Below, one piece after another: positions 1 to 7,223 of a stretch of 29,441 bases of DNA (position 1 is its first letter; every line of letters begins with the position of its first letter). Source of the stretch: Bacteroidales bacterium (GTDB lineage: Bacteria > Bacteroidota > Bacteroidia > Bacteroidales > Bacteroidaceae). Both the position numbers and the translations under genes were made by a program. The stretch spans positions 1-29,441 of the forward strand of contig SFPF01000033.1 of NCBI GenBank assembly GCA_004552155.1, given 5' to 3'. The notes beneath the pieces were generated by a model. That model was given only the letters and a program-made list of their open reading frames with translations, was not told the origin of the DNA and made no database searches.

Positions 1-419
1 CGGAGCACTTCCATACGGGCTATCTCGCTGAAGTCGAAATCGAAGGCCGACTTCTCGAAGTAGGGGGTGCCATCGACATAAAGCCCTACGGATGGAGAAT
101 TGATTTTCGAGCCGATACCACGGATGAAAACCGGCGATGTCAGCTTCGAACCATAGTCAGGCATGAACAGATTCGGGACGAAGCTGCTGAGCTCCTTGAT
201 GTTGAGCGCATTCCGGTTCTTGATGGCCGTACCGGTCAAGGTCGATGCCGCAACGGGAGCTACCTTTAAGTCCTGGTGTTGCTTGAATGCCTGGATGACC
301 ACCTCGTTCATCTGTACATTCCGCATGAAGAACGTATCTACCTGGGCGACTTGTTGACTCCAAGCCACCTGCATGCCCAATACCGATAATATAATGAATA
401 GATAGGTTTGTCTTAACAT
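1..419 (-). CDS. TonB-dependent outer-membrane receptor, N-terminal part (runs off the window)
   Basis: Reading the minus strand from ATG at 419 gives about 139 residues without a stop up to the window edge. Residues 1-21 look like a signal peptide (MLRQTYLFIILSVLGMQVA, then WSQ). After it comes a plug domain: a TLTGTAIKNRNA segment, LSSFVPNLFMPDYG, the FIRGIGS motif and VGLYVDGTPY, ending in EIARMEVLR, the usual run-up to the RGPQGTLYG motif of the plug. By family knowledge these proteins form a 22-strand barrel and import siderophores, vitamins or glycans using TonB energy. The ligand cannot be told from the plug. The RGIGS/VDGTPY pattern resembles the iron-complex receptor type more than SusC, as no carboxypeptidase-like N-terminal domain is visible. 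The next gene upstream is only an IS remnant, so it probably has its own promoter. Confidence 0.85.
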   Translation of the reverse strand, partial: MLRQTYLFIILSVLGMQVAWSQQVAQVDTFFMRNVQMNEVVIQAFKQHQDLKVAPVAASTLTGTAIKNRNALNIKELSSFVPNLFMPDYGSKLTSPVFIRGIGSKINSPSVGLYVDGTPYFEKSAFDFDFSEIARMEVL

Positions 420-442
420 TTCTCAAGTCTAATTTTCCTATG

Positions 443-474
443 CAAAATAACATGTATTTCCCGACATAATCAAT
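443..474 (-). promoter_or_regulatory. possible promoter of the TonB-dependent receptor
   Basis: On the minus strand ATTG (474-471), a 20-nt spacer and TTATTTTG (450-443) resemble the Bacteroidetes promoter (TTTG, 19-21 nt, TAnnTTTG) with one mismatch in each box. Transcription would start about 17 nt before the ATG at 419. Weak call. Confidence 0.3.
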
Positions 475-583
475 CCTAATAAATGAGGATTTTCAAGTAA
501 ATAATTGGCTTCTCATGGATTTTGCCTACTTTTGTGGAAAATTTATCCTTAGAAGTTGTTTAAAATTTATTGAAAAATAAGGT

Positions 584-945
584 TCATCCGACAAATGCAT
601 AGGTCTTATCGTGTAGAGAAAGGATTTTGAGTTCAAAGAACTTCTCGTCTCTATATCCATATGCTTGTCTCTTCATTGTTTTGATTTTGTTGTTTATCCC
701 TTCCAGTTTCCCTGTAGAGATATGATGGTCGTACCAGGAAAGTATGCCGCTGCGATGTGCCATCAATGTCATGGCAAATTTCTGCAGCAATGGCACCTTT
801 GAGTCCTGTGCCTGCTCTACCCAGTTCATGAGTACTTGCTGCGCCTGTTCTTTCGTCACCTGCATCCATATCTCTCGGAGTGACTCCTTGAGATAGTATC
901 CCTTCATGAGCGGCGCGTTCATCTCAAGCGCATTCTCCAGCCTGT
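584..945 (-). pseudogene. ISL3-family transposase remnant (C-terminal part only)
   Basis: The readable protein (ATG at 922, stop at 584) matches the C-terminal end of ISL3-family DDE transposases. It has the block MKGYYLKESLREIW, then HHISTGKLEGINNKIKTMKR and RQAYGYRDEKFFELKI, where the Glu in LEGINNKIK is the usual last acidic catalytic residue. In-frame homology seems to continue upstream to about 945 (RNRLENALEMN) and then stops. A full ISL3 transposase is about 400 residues, so the zinc-finger/HTH N-terminus and the first two acidic residues are gone. No flanking terminal inverted repeats could be paired, so this is a dead fragment rather than an intact insertion sequence. It lies between the TonB receptor and the sensor kinase and may mark an old rearrangement. 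Confidence 0.8.
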
Positions 946-990
946 TCCTATGGCATGAGTCATATATATCCGCTCTGCGCTCGCTTGCGC

Positions 991-1088
991 GAAAATTCGT
1001 GAGATTAGTGCGACCGACGGTCGCTATTCTACCCGTTGAAAGAGATTAGTGTAAATTAGTGAAATTCGTGGACAAAAAAATCGTGGAC
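991..1088. repeat. degenerate short repeat (ATTAGTG / AATTCGTGG motifs) between IS remnant and kinase
   Basis: The stretch repeats GAAAATTCGTGAGATTAGTG (991-1010), GATTAGTGTAAATTAGTG (from about 1043), GAAATTCGTGG and AAATCGTGGAC. Between them lies a perfect small hairpin GCGACC-GAC-GGTCGC (1010-1024). No gene is visible from 946 to 1122. Similar AT-rich motifs occur in intergenic DNA of Bacteroidales in my recollection, but I cannot search for copies elsewhere. Confidence 0.4.
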
Positions 1089-1122
1089 TAAAACCCACCT
1101 TAATCGTGTTTGGGTATAAAAA

Positions 1123-2316
1123 TCATTTCGGCAGCGTCAGCGTTAGCCGGTACACATCCTCGTCGCTCTCCGTAACGAGCGAATAGTCCTTGCCGTAAAT
1201 CAGGTCGAGGCGCTTGCGCACATTGTCCAGCCCTATGCCGCCCTTTTCTTCCTGCGTGGCAGCCCCCACGCTGTTGGTGAAGCGGAAGATGAGGTTGCGG
1301 TCGTCGGCTTCCAACTTAAAATGCACGAACGAGGGCTTGCTGAAACTGATGCCGTGCTTAAAGGCATTTTCGAGGAACGTGACGAGAATGAGCGGTGGAA
1401 TGACAACCTCGGGCAAGGGGTCGGGCAGTTCCACGTCGATGCGCACGTTGTCCGTATAGCGCAGTCGCATCAGGTCGAGATAGTGATGCACACTCTCCAA
1501 TTCCAACCGCAGCGGCACGGTGCGCCCCGTGCTTTCGTACAAGGCATAGCGCATCATCTTAGAGAGTTTCAGCAAGGAAGTCTTCGCGGCCTCGGGTTCG
1601 ATGTCCACGAGCGCAAAGATATTGTTGAGCGTGTTCATAAAAAAGTGCGGATTGATTTGAAATCGTAGGTACGTGAGTTGCTGCTCGAGAATCTCCTTTT
1701 CCAATTCCGCCACGCGCCTGCGCTCCCTTTGCGTTCCGATGTACAGTTTCACGGCGAGGTTAATGCCCATCAGCAATATCATATAGATAAAGGTGAAGAT
1801 TTCGCGCGGTCCGAAGAGCATGGGCCTTATGCGTTGCTGGTGTTCCTTAGGGTGGGGGCGGTGCGCTTCGTGCTGAGCGTCGGTGCGAGCCTGCCATTGG
1901 TCGCGCTCTGCAAAGTGGCGCGGCGATGTTTGTGCTATGGGCGGCCGCGCCTCCTTGTCTCCCCGCAGTTCCGGCCTGCGCTCGGGCTGTTCGTGGTGTG
2001 GGGGATTGTGGAAAATAATCGGGCCGATGTAGCGCGAATGTAGCAGTTCGCCGCTCACAACCAGCGCGAGGGCCACAACGGCATAGAGCAGCGGCCGCTT
2101 CTTATGCACCAGCAGCGGCGCCACGAAGAAGTTGTGGATGATGAAGAACAAGAAAAGCGCGCCGAGGTCAATCCAGAAGCGCAGCACCTCGTCGAACCTG
2201 AAGCGTTCGGAGAGCAGAAACAGCGGCATGACGTAGATGCAGAGCCATAGTGCCAGGTATATCAGCGTTTCCTGTGCCGCCGGTCTCTTGAGCCAGCCCG
2301 TGCGTAGAAGTTTCAT
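1123..2316 (-). CDS. LytS-type sensor histidine kinase (His_kinase family, four membrane segments)
   Basis: The protein has four predicted membrane segments (residues about 25-44, 56-78, 84-101 and 181-204, numbered from an upstream ATG at 2343). A hydrophilic loop with about nine histidines (112-170) lies between the third and fourth. A short coiled coil (205-225) leads to the His_kinase domain: QINPHFFMNTLNNI with the phospho-acceptor His (about 233), the ATP-binding N box FLENAFKHG (323-331) and the G box GGIGLDNVRKRL (368-379). By family it should phosphorylate a LytTR response regulator, normally the next gene; here none follows, only repeats and an IS remnant. I prefer the ATG at 2316 (MKLLRTGW), because a possible promoter box GACCTTTG (2348-2341) overlaps the upstream ATG at 2343. 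The signal is unknown. Confidence 0.85.
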   Translation of the reverse strand: MKLLRTGWLKRPAAQETLIYLALWLCIYVMPLFLLSERFRFDEVLRFWIDLGALFLFFIIHNFFVAPLLVHKKRPLLYAVVALALVVSGELLHSRYIGPIIFHNPPHHEQPERRPELRGDKEARPPIAQTSPRHFAERDQWQARTDAQHEAHRPHPKEHQQRIRPMLFGPREIFTFIYMILLMGINLAVKLYIGTQRERRRVAELEKEILEQQLTYLRFQINPHFFMNTLNNIFALVDIEPEAAKTSLLKLSKMMRYALYESTGRTVPLRLELESVHHYLDLMRLRYTDNVRIDVELPDPLPEVVIPPLILVTFLENAFKHGISFSKPSFVHFKLEADDRNLIFRFTNSVGAATQEEKGGIGLDNVRKRLDLIYGKDYSLVTESDEDVYRLTLTLPK

Positions 2317-2390
2317 GTGTGAAAAGATTAAGGTGCGCTGCAAAGGTCGGATTTTCTTGCCTTATACAATCCCTTTTACCCCAAAATAAT

Positions 2391-2489
2391 TCGTTTATTA
2401 GTAGACGAGTTTACAAGTAAACGAGTAGACGAGACGAGTTTCTCATGTAAAATAATAAATTAGCAAGACATCTCTGTCTTGTTTACTAA
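2391..2489. repeat. dispersed repeat: octamer array plus hairpin (copy 1)
   Basis: The left part is built of octamers of the AGTARACG type (AGTAGACG, AGTTTACA, AGTAAACG, AGTAGACG). The core TTTCTCATGTAAAAT is followed by the perfect hairpin CAAGACA-TCTC-TGTCTTG, then one inverted octamer (TTTACTA). A second copy with the same order of parts lies at 5007-5117. It sits in the 5' region of the sensor kinase gene. There is no coding potential; the function is unknown. Confidence 0.75.
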
Positions 2490-2557
2490 AAATAATTTGT
2501 TTTTCCCACGCATATATTTTCCCCTAATCCCTAAGTTTGTGCAGTCATAAACAAAAT

Positions 2558-2593
2558 AACTCCCGAGAAGCAAATGCTTGTCGGGAGTTTTTT
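2558..2593 (-). terminator. Rho-independent terminator of the tRNA-Met gene
   Basis: AACTCCCGA (2558-2566) pairs perfectly with TCGGGAGTT (2581-2589) around a 14-nt loop that contains a second small pairing (AAGCA/TGCTT). On the minus strand it lies 5 nt beyond the tRNA 3' end and is followed by ATTTTG. A T run at 2588-2593 makes it also terminator-like in the plus direction. Confidence 0.75.
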
Positions 2594-2594
2594 G

Positions 2595-2668
2595 TAGCGC
2601 GACCAGGGATTGAACCAGGGACCTCATGATTATGAATCATGCGCTCTAACCAGCTGAGCTATCGCGCC
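2595..2668 (-). tRNA. tRNA-Met (anticodon CAT)
   Basis: Folding the minus strand gives a full cloverleaf of 74 nt. The acceptor stem GGCGCGA pairs with TCGCGCT (one G-U at the end). The D arm is GCTCAGCTGGTTAGAGC, the anticodon stem CATGA/TCATG encloses the loop TTCATAA with anticodon CAT, and the T arm contains GGTTCAATC. The discriminator base is A and CCA is not encoded. The G1-U72 closing pair and the D-arm form favour elongator Met; a CAT anticodon can also belong to tRNA-Ile2 (lysidine modified) or initiator Met, but the initiator hallmark of three GC pairs at the base of the anticodon stem is absent. Confidence 0.93.
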
Positions 2669-2700
2669 GCATAATATGGCGTTTCTGCCGTTTTGCGGTG

Positions 2701-2731
2701 CAAAATTATACTTTTGTTTTTAATTGGCAAA
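2701..2731 (-). promoter_or_regulatory. promoter of tRNA-Met
   Basis: On the minus strand TTTG (2731-2728), a 19-nt spacer and TAATTTTG (2708-2701) match the Bacteroidetes sigma-ABfr consensus exactly. Transcription would start near 2694, about 26 nt before the mature tRNA 5' end. The TTTG box lies inside the palindromic element at 2722-2786. Confidence 0.75.
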
Positions 2732-2786
2732 GGCCTTGCCCGCTTTTTTGCCGAGAAAATAGGTTTTTTGAAAGAAAAAAGATGAT
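2722..2786. repeat. dispersed intergenic element with GGCAAAGGCCTTGCC palindrome (copy 1)
   Basis: About 65 bp align nearly end to end with 12026-12090. The shared blocks are AATT(G/A)GCAAAGGCCTTGCC, then a T-rich stretch and AGGTTTTTTGAA. The start can fold as GGCAA-AGGCC-TTGCC. Short minus-strand reading frames across it are not convincing genes. Its left end supplies the -33 box of the tRNA promoter. Confidence 0.7.
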
Positions 2787-3057
2787 TTTAGGCGCAGCCG
2801 GGCGCGTTTTGGTTTTCTGAAGGAAGGACCTGCGATGCAAATGGCTTCGCGCAGGGGCAAGCCTCTGTCCTGAAAATAGGTTGAACATTTTTATATTATT
2901 TCTGAATAAAGTTTTCCATTTCCTTTTATAGTTGACCGTTTCCTAAAAAGGTCGACTATCGCCTGGTTGCCTTTGTACATACTTCTCCCTGCCTATCCGC
3001 TCCGCAGTTTGAGGCGGATAATTTTTTGCTATCCGCAAGAAAAAGTTTCCTAAGCCC
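2787..3057. other. non-coding stretch with two hairpins
   Basis: No gene is supported here. A hairpin ATAGTTGACC (2928-2937) / GGTCGACTAT (2950-2959) has one G-U pair. A second, TATCCGC (2994-3000) / GCGGATA (3014-3020), is followed by a T6 run (3022-3027) and looks like a plus-strand terminator without an obvious gene in front of it. Confidence 0.5.
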
Positions 3058-3235
3058 GTGATAGTTTTCACTATCTGCGCAGAGAAAGTTTGTTACAAAG
3101 TTTGTAACGCTTGTTACAAAGTTTCTAACACATATTACAAAGTATGTAATACATGTTACAAACTTTGTAACAAAAACTATCTTATATGAGTGGAAAAATT
3201 ATCTTCCTGATAGTGAAAACTATCTTGCGGATAGT
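3058..3235. repeat. array of 21-bp palindromic units flanked by GATAGT hairpins (array 1)
   Basis: The order is a hairpin GATAGT-TTTC-ACTATC, the palindrome CTGCGCAG (3075-3082), then four 21-bp units starting at 3093, 3114, 3135 and 3156, each built on TTACAAAGTTTGTAA. Last come hairpins of the type ACTATC-TTGCG-GATAGT. Each unit is itself a near-perfect palindrome. The same three parts recur in the opposite orientation at 26685-26883. There is no coding evidence on either strand. Confidence 0.85.
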
Positions 3236-3323
3236 GATGCTCAAAACGGGCTTCCCAGCGAGGGCGCAGAAAAAGATGTTTGTAGGAAAGTCGGACAACT
3301 TGCCGGTAAATGGTCTGTTGAAA

Positions 3324-3358
3324 ACGAACGTTTGTGCTTGAAAGACACAAACGTTCGT
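3324..3358. repeat. perfect 13-bp inverted repeat
   Basis: ACGAACGTTTGTG (3324-3336) and CACAAACGTTCGT (3346-3358) are exact reverse complements separated by 9 nt. The sequence AACGTTCGT recurs at 3367-3375, leading into the larger inverted repeat that follows. Confidence 0.85.
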
Positions 3359-3373
3359 ATACATTCAACGTTC

Positions 3374-3495
3374 GTGCCTGGAAGGCACTACAGAGCGTAG
3401 CGATAGTAACCGGGTACGAAGTGCCCGGATGGTCAATGCGAGAATGAGGTGCCTGGAAGGCACTACGCCTACGCTCTGTAGTGCCTTCCAGGCAC
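3374..3495. repeat. 27-bp perfect inverted repeat with a third internal copy
   Basis: The arm 3374-3400 (begins GTGCCTGGAAGGCAC, ends GAGCGTAG) is the exact reverse complement of 3469-3495. The first 18 nt of the arm occur again at 3449-3466. Each copy can fold on itself (GTGCC-TGGAA-GGCAC). Between them is CCGGG...CCCGG (about 3410-3425). It resembles a non-autonomous palindromic element; no transposase is encoded. Confidence 0.85.
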
Positions 3496-3586
3496 TTAAC
3501 GCATAATTTCAGGCTCGCCTTGCACAAACGTTGGGTTAAATGCAAAGTTTAGGGTCTTGTAATAGCAGAAAGGAGATATTTTGCCG

Positions 3587-3594
3587 TACCTTTG
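3587..3594 (+). promoter_or_regulatory. -7 box of the DUF389 gene
   Basis: TACCTTTG fits the Bacteroidetes TAnnTTTG box. No good TTTG lies 19-21 nt upstream. A start near 3600 would exclude the in-frame ATG at 3540 and leaves an 80-nt leader before the ATG at 3681. Confidence 0.45.
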
Positions 3595-3680
3595 CATCAT
3601 GTCTTAAGCCGAGATGCCGCCTGCCGCCTCTTGGGGAGATTTTCTGTGTTTCTAAGTGTACAATATTTATATATACAACT

Positions 3681-4975
3681 ATGCCAAAGTTTGAACTGTT
3701 GTGGACGCGTGCCAAAGAGTTTTTCAAGTTCTCCGTAGAGAACGAAGAAGAGATTATCAAGGAAATAAGTGAGGGCGTGAGCTTCCGGGGCTCCACGCTG
3801 TGGGTGCTGATTTTCGCCATATTCATCGCCTCGCTCGGCTTGAACGTCAACTCCACGGCGGTGATTATCGGCGCGATGCTCGTGTCGCCGCTCATGGGAC
3901 CCATAATTGGTATGGGGCTGGCCGTGGGCATCGGCGACCTCGAGTTGCTTAAACGTTCTGGCCGCAACTTCGGCGTGGCTACGCTCATCAGCGTGCTGAC
4001 CGCGATGGTCTACTTCCTCATCACGCCGCTGAGCGACGCGCAGTCGGAACTCCTGGCTCGCACCACGCCGACTATCTACGACGTGCTCATTGCCACCTGC
4101 GGCGGCGCGGCAGGCTTTATCGCCCTCTGCACGAAAGGCAAGAGCAACGTCATTCCCGGCGTGGCCATCGCCACGGCCCTTATGCCGCCCCTCTGCACGG
4201 CGGGCTACGGATTGGCCACGGGGCATATACTCTACTTCCTCGGCGCGTTTTATCTCTTCTTCATCAACACTGTGTTCATCAGCCTCTCCACCTATGTGGG
4301 CACGCGCCTGCTGCATTTCCACCGCAAGCGACTCGGCACGCAGACCTTGGAGCGAAAGACGCGGCGTGTGGTGCTCTCGCTGGCGCTGCTCACGGTGCTT
4401 CCCTCGCTCTTTATGACCGTGGGCATCGTGCGGAAGAGTATTTTTGAAAACAACGTGAACCGTTTTGTGAAAAAGGAACTTTCGCAAACGGGCACGCAGA
4501 TTATTTCAAATGAGGTGAACAAAGACAGCCTCCTGCTTAGCGTGGTGGCCGTGGGGCGCGAGATACCGGCGGCGCGAATAGCAGAGGCGAAGCGGCGCAT
4601 GGAGGACTATGGGCTCAACTGCTCAACAAACTCACGGCCTCGCGTTCGGGCATGAGCGAGGAGCGCAAGCAACTGGCGGCGGAAACGGCGCGCGCCAACG
4701 AACTGCACCAGCGGCTGGACGCTTACACGCGCTATGAAAACCTTTCGGGAGAAATGGGACAGGAACTCACGGCCCTCTTTCCGCAGATAGAGTCGCTGAG
4801 CCTTGCCAACGTGGTGGAGGCGCGCACCGATACAATCGCCTCAAAGCGTTTCGTTGTGGCTTTGGTGAGTATGAAGAAAAAAGCAAAAGCCCTGCCTGCA
4901 GAGCAGCAAACCCGCCTCACCGATTTCCTCAAAGCCCGTGTTAAGGCAGACAGCCTTGTGGTGGTGTGGAGGTAG
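3681..4975 (+). pseudogene. DUF389 family membrane protein, frameshifted near 4615
   Basis: From ATG 3681 the first part reads MPKFELLWTRAKEFF and then a typical DUF389 hydrophobic domain: GSTLWVLIFAIFIASLGLN, NSTAVIIGAMLVSPLMGPI, a GLAVGIGD loop, VIPGVAIATALMPPLCTAGYG and two further helices (five or six membrane segments). The C-terminal soluble part is intact up to RRMEDYGL (about 4615), where this frame closes at 4655. The continuation QLLNKLTASRSG...ERKQ is open in the next frame and runs to 4975. Related proteins have about 15-20 residues between these blocks, so sequence is missing rather than inserted. Family function is not established; an ion or small-molecule transporter has been suggested. 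It is either a real lesion or an assembly error, like the other breaks in this window. Confidence 0.8.
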
Positions 4976-5006
4976 GAGATACTATTCTCCAATCTCTTCA
5001 TATATT

Positions 5007-5117
5007 AGTAGACGAGTAAACGAGTAGACGAGTATACGAGACAAGTTTCTCATGTAAAATATAATTAGCAAGACATATCTGTCTTGTTTACTTGTTTACT
5101 CGTTTACTTGTTTACTA
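5007..5117. repeat. dispersed repeat: inverted octamer arrays around a hairpin core (copy 2)
   Basis: Octamers AGTAGACG, AGTAAACG, AGTAGACG and AGTATACG (from 5007) are followed by the core TTTCTCATGTAAAAT and the hairpin CAAGACA-TATC-TGTCTTG. Then come the complementary octamers TTGTTTAC, TTGTTTAC, TCGTTTAC, TTGTTTAC (to 5117). The outer arrays are complementary, so the whole can fold into one long imperfect stem. It lies between the convergent DUF389 and uvrB genes and overlaps the 3' end of uvrB. Confidence 0.8.
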
Positions 5118-7166
5118 AATTGTTCGCTTAATCTAATCATCTCATCTCTAAGCTGCGCAGCCAGTATAAAATCGAAGCGGGCGGCGGCGGCTTTCATCTC
5201 TTTTTGCAAACGTTCGATACGCTGTTGCGGAGTTTCCGCAGCAGCGTTTTTCTTGTTTTTGCCGTAAGCGGCCTCCGCCTCTGCGGCTGCCGTGTACTTG
5301 GTGCCCGAGGGCAAGGCGTAGGGATTTACCGATACGGCCGCCCCGTGCTGCGCCTGCGTCTGCATGCCGGCAGCGGAGGGTTTGCGTAGAGACGTGAGGT
5401 CGGACGCGCTGTCGAGCGACTTCTTAATTTGCTGCGGCGTGATGCCGTGTTCGGCGTTATAGGCCAGTTGTTTCATGCGGCGGCTGCATGGACGGCGTTA
5501 TTTGTTTGGCGTAGAAGATAACGCGGCCGTTCACGTTGCGCGCGGCGCGGCCAGCCGTCTGCGTGAGCGAGCGGGCAGAGCGCAGGAAACCCTCCTTGTC
5601 AGCATCGAGCACCGCCACAAGCGCCACTTCGGGCAAATCCAAACCCTCGCGCAGCAGGTTCACGCCCACGAGCACGCTGTAAATGCCCCGGCGCAGGTCT
5701 TCCATAATCTGCACGCGCTCTAAAGTGTCCACGTCGCTGTGGATATAAGCCGTGGAGATGCCGTTTTTCAAAAGATAGTCCGTGAGTTCTTCCGCCATGC
5801 GCTTGGTCAGGGTCGTGACCAAGACGCGCTCGTCGGCCTCGCAGGCTTTTGCGATTTCTTCCATCAAGTCATCGACCGGGTGGTCGGTGGGGCGCACCTC
5901 TATGGGCGGGTCGAGCAGCCCAGTGGGGCGGATCACTTGTTCCACAACCACGCCCTCGCTTTCTTGCAGTTCGTAGTCGGCTGGCGTGGCACTGATGTAA
6001 ATCACCTGCTTGGCCATTTCGTGGAACTCGTCGAAGGTGAGCGGGCGGTTGTCCAAGGCGGCGGGCAAGCGGAAACCATAGTTCACGAGCGACTCTTTGC
6101 GCGAGCGGTCGCCGCCGTACATGGCGCGTATCTGCGGCACGCTGACGTGGCTCTCGTCGATGACGATCAGAAAGTCCTCGGGGAAGAAGTCCAAGAGGCA
6201 ATAAGGGCGCGTGCCCGGCGAGCGTCCGTCGAAGTAGCGCGAGTAGTTCTCAATGCCGCTGCAGTGCCCCAGCTCGCGTATCATTTCGATGTCATACTCC
6301 ACGCGCTCTTTCAGCCGTTTTGCTTCGAGCGTCTTGCCGCAGGCCTCGAAGTCGGCGATTTGCGCCACGAGGTCGTCCTGAATTTGCCGTATGGCAAGTT
6401 CCTGTGTATCTTTCGAGGTAAGGAAAAGATTGGCGGGATAAATCTTATATTCCTCAAAAACATCGATGCGCGCGCCGCTCTCGGCATCTATCTCCTCAAT
6501 GCCGTCGATTTCGTCGCCCCAGTAAGTGACGCGGATAATGTCGTCGGCATAGGCAAGGTAGATATCCACGCTGTCGCCCTTGACGCGGAAGTTGCCCGCC
6601 GAGGGCGCCACGTCGTTGCGTGAATAGAGGCTGGCTACAAGGCGGCGCAGGAGTTCGTTGAGGCTCAGTTGCCGCCCAATTTTCAGTTCGATGACGTTTT
6701 CGTAGAAAGCAGAGGGATTTCCCATGCCGTAAATGCACGAGACGGACGAAACTACCACCACGTCCTTGCGACCAGAGAGCAGCGCGGAGGTAGCGGCGAG
6801 GCGCAGTTTGTCGATGTCCTCGTTGATGGCAAGGTCTTTCTCGATATAAGTATCTGTGGAAGCGATATAGGCTTCGGGCTGATAGTAATCGTAGTAAGAA
6901 ACGTAATACTCCACCGCATTCTCGGGGAAAAAGCCTTTGAACTCGCTGTAAAGCTGTGCCGCGAGCGTCTTGTTGTGGCTAAGCACGAGCGTGGGCTTGT
7001 TCAGCTGCGCGATGACGTTGGCAATGGTAAACGTCTTTCCCGAGCCGGTAACGCCCTGCAACACTTGAGCAGGTGCGCCGGACGACGCACCTGCTACAAG
7101 TTGCTGTATGGCTTCGGGCTGGTCGCCCGTAGGCTGATAAGCGGAATGGAGGATAAAGCGGTTCAT
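5096..7166 (-). pseudogene. uvrB: uvrB, excinuclease ABC subunit B, frameshifted near 5483
   Basis: UvrB is the damage-verifying helicase-like subunit of UvrABC nucleotide excision repair. The first frame (ATG 7166, MNRFILHSAYQPTGDQPEAI) has Walker A GVTGSGKT, the beta-hairpin region YYVSYYDYYQPEAYI, DESHVSVPQ, ATP-helicase motifs (YISATPADYE, YIHSDVDTLER, LVGVNLLREGLDLPE, QTAGRAARN) and reaches ITPSMQ. The rest (RRMKQLAYNAEHGITPQQI and the UVR motif QKEMKAAAARFDFILAAQLR) is in another frame. Between them about seven conserved codons (the usual xxIDETxR block) are missing. The last residues and the stop codon are encoded by the octamer repeat. I chose ATG 7166 over 7181 because MNRF begins the family homology. 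It is last in the glsA-glsB-aspS-uvrB run. Confidence 0.9.
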
Positions 7167-7189
7167 TGCATGAATGCGCAAACGCGCAA

Positions 7190-7217
7190 ACGCGTTTACT
7201 TGTCTGCCCGTTTACTA
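7190..7217. repeat. octamer repeat between aspS and uvrB
   Basis: Degenerate copies of the CGTTTACT octamer (CGTTTACTTGTCTGCC, CGTTTACTAATAA) begin a few nt after the aspS stop codon and end shortly before the uvrB start. It is preceded on the plus strand by GCGCAAACGCGCAAACGCG. Confidence 0.6.
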
Positions 7218-7223
7218 ATAATT

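Noticed and set aside
505..534. Plus-strand promoter-like boxes TTG and TACTTTTG with a 19-nt spacer
   Set aside because: They fit the consensus but point into the IS remnant with no plus-strand gene downstream, so they are probably fortuitous.
2706..2888. 60-residue minus-strand frame upstream of the tRNA gene
   Set aside because: It overlaps the tRNA promoter and the dispersed element; similar peptides at the second element copy reflect the repeat, not a gene.
3177..3545. Minus-strand open frames of 122 and 60 residues
   Set aside because: They run through inverted repeats and array 1, resemble no protein family and have no start signal.
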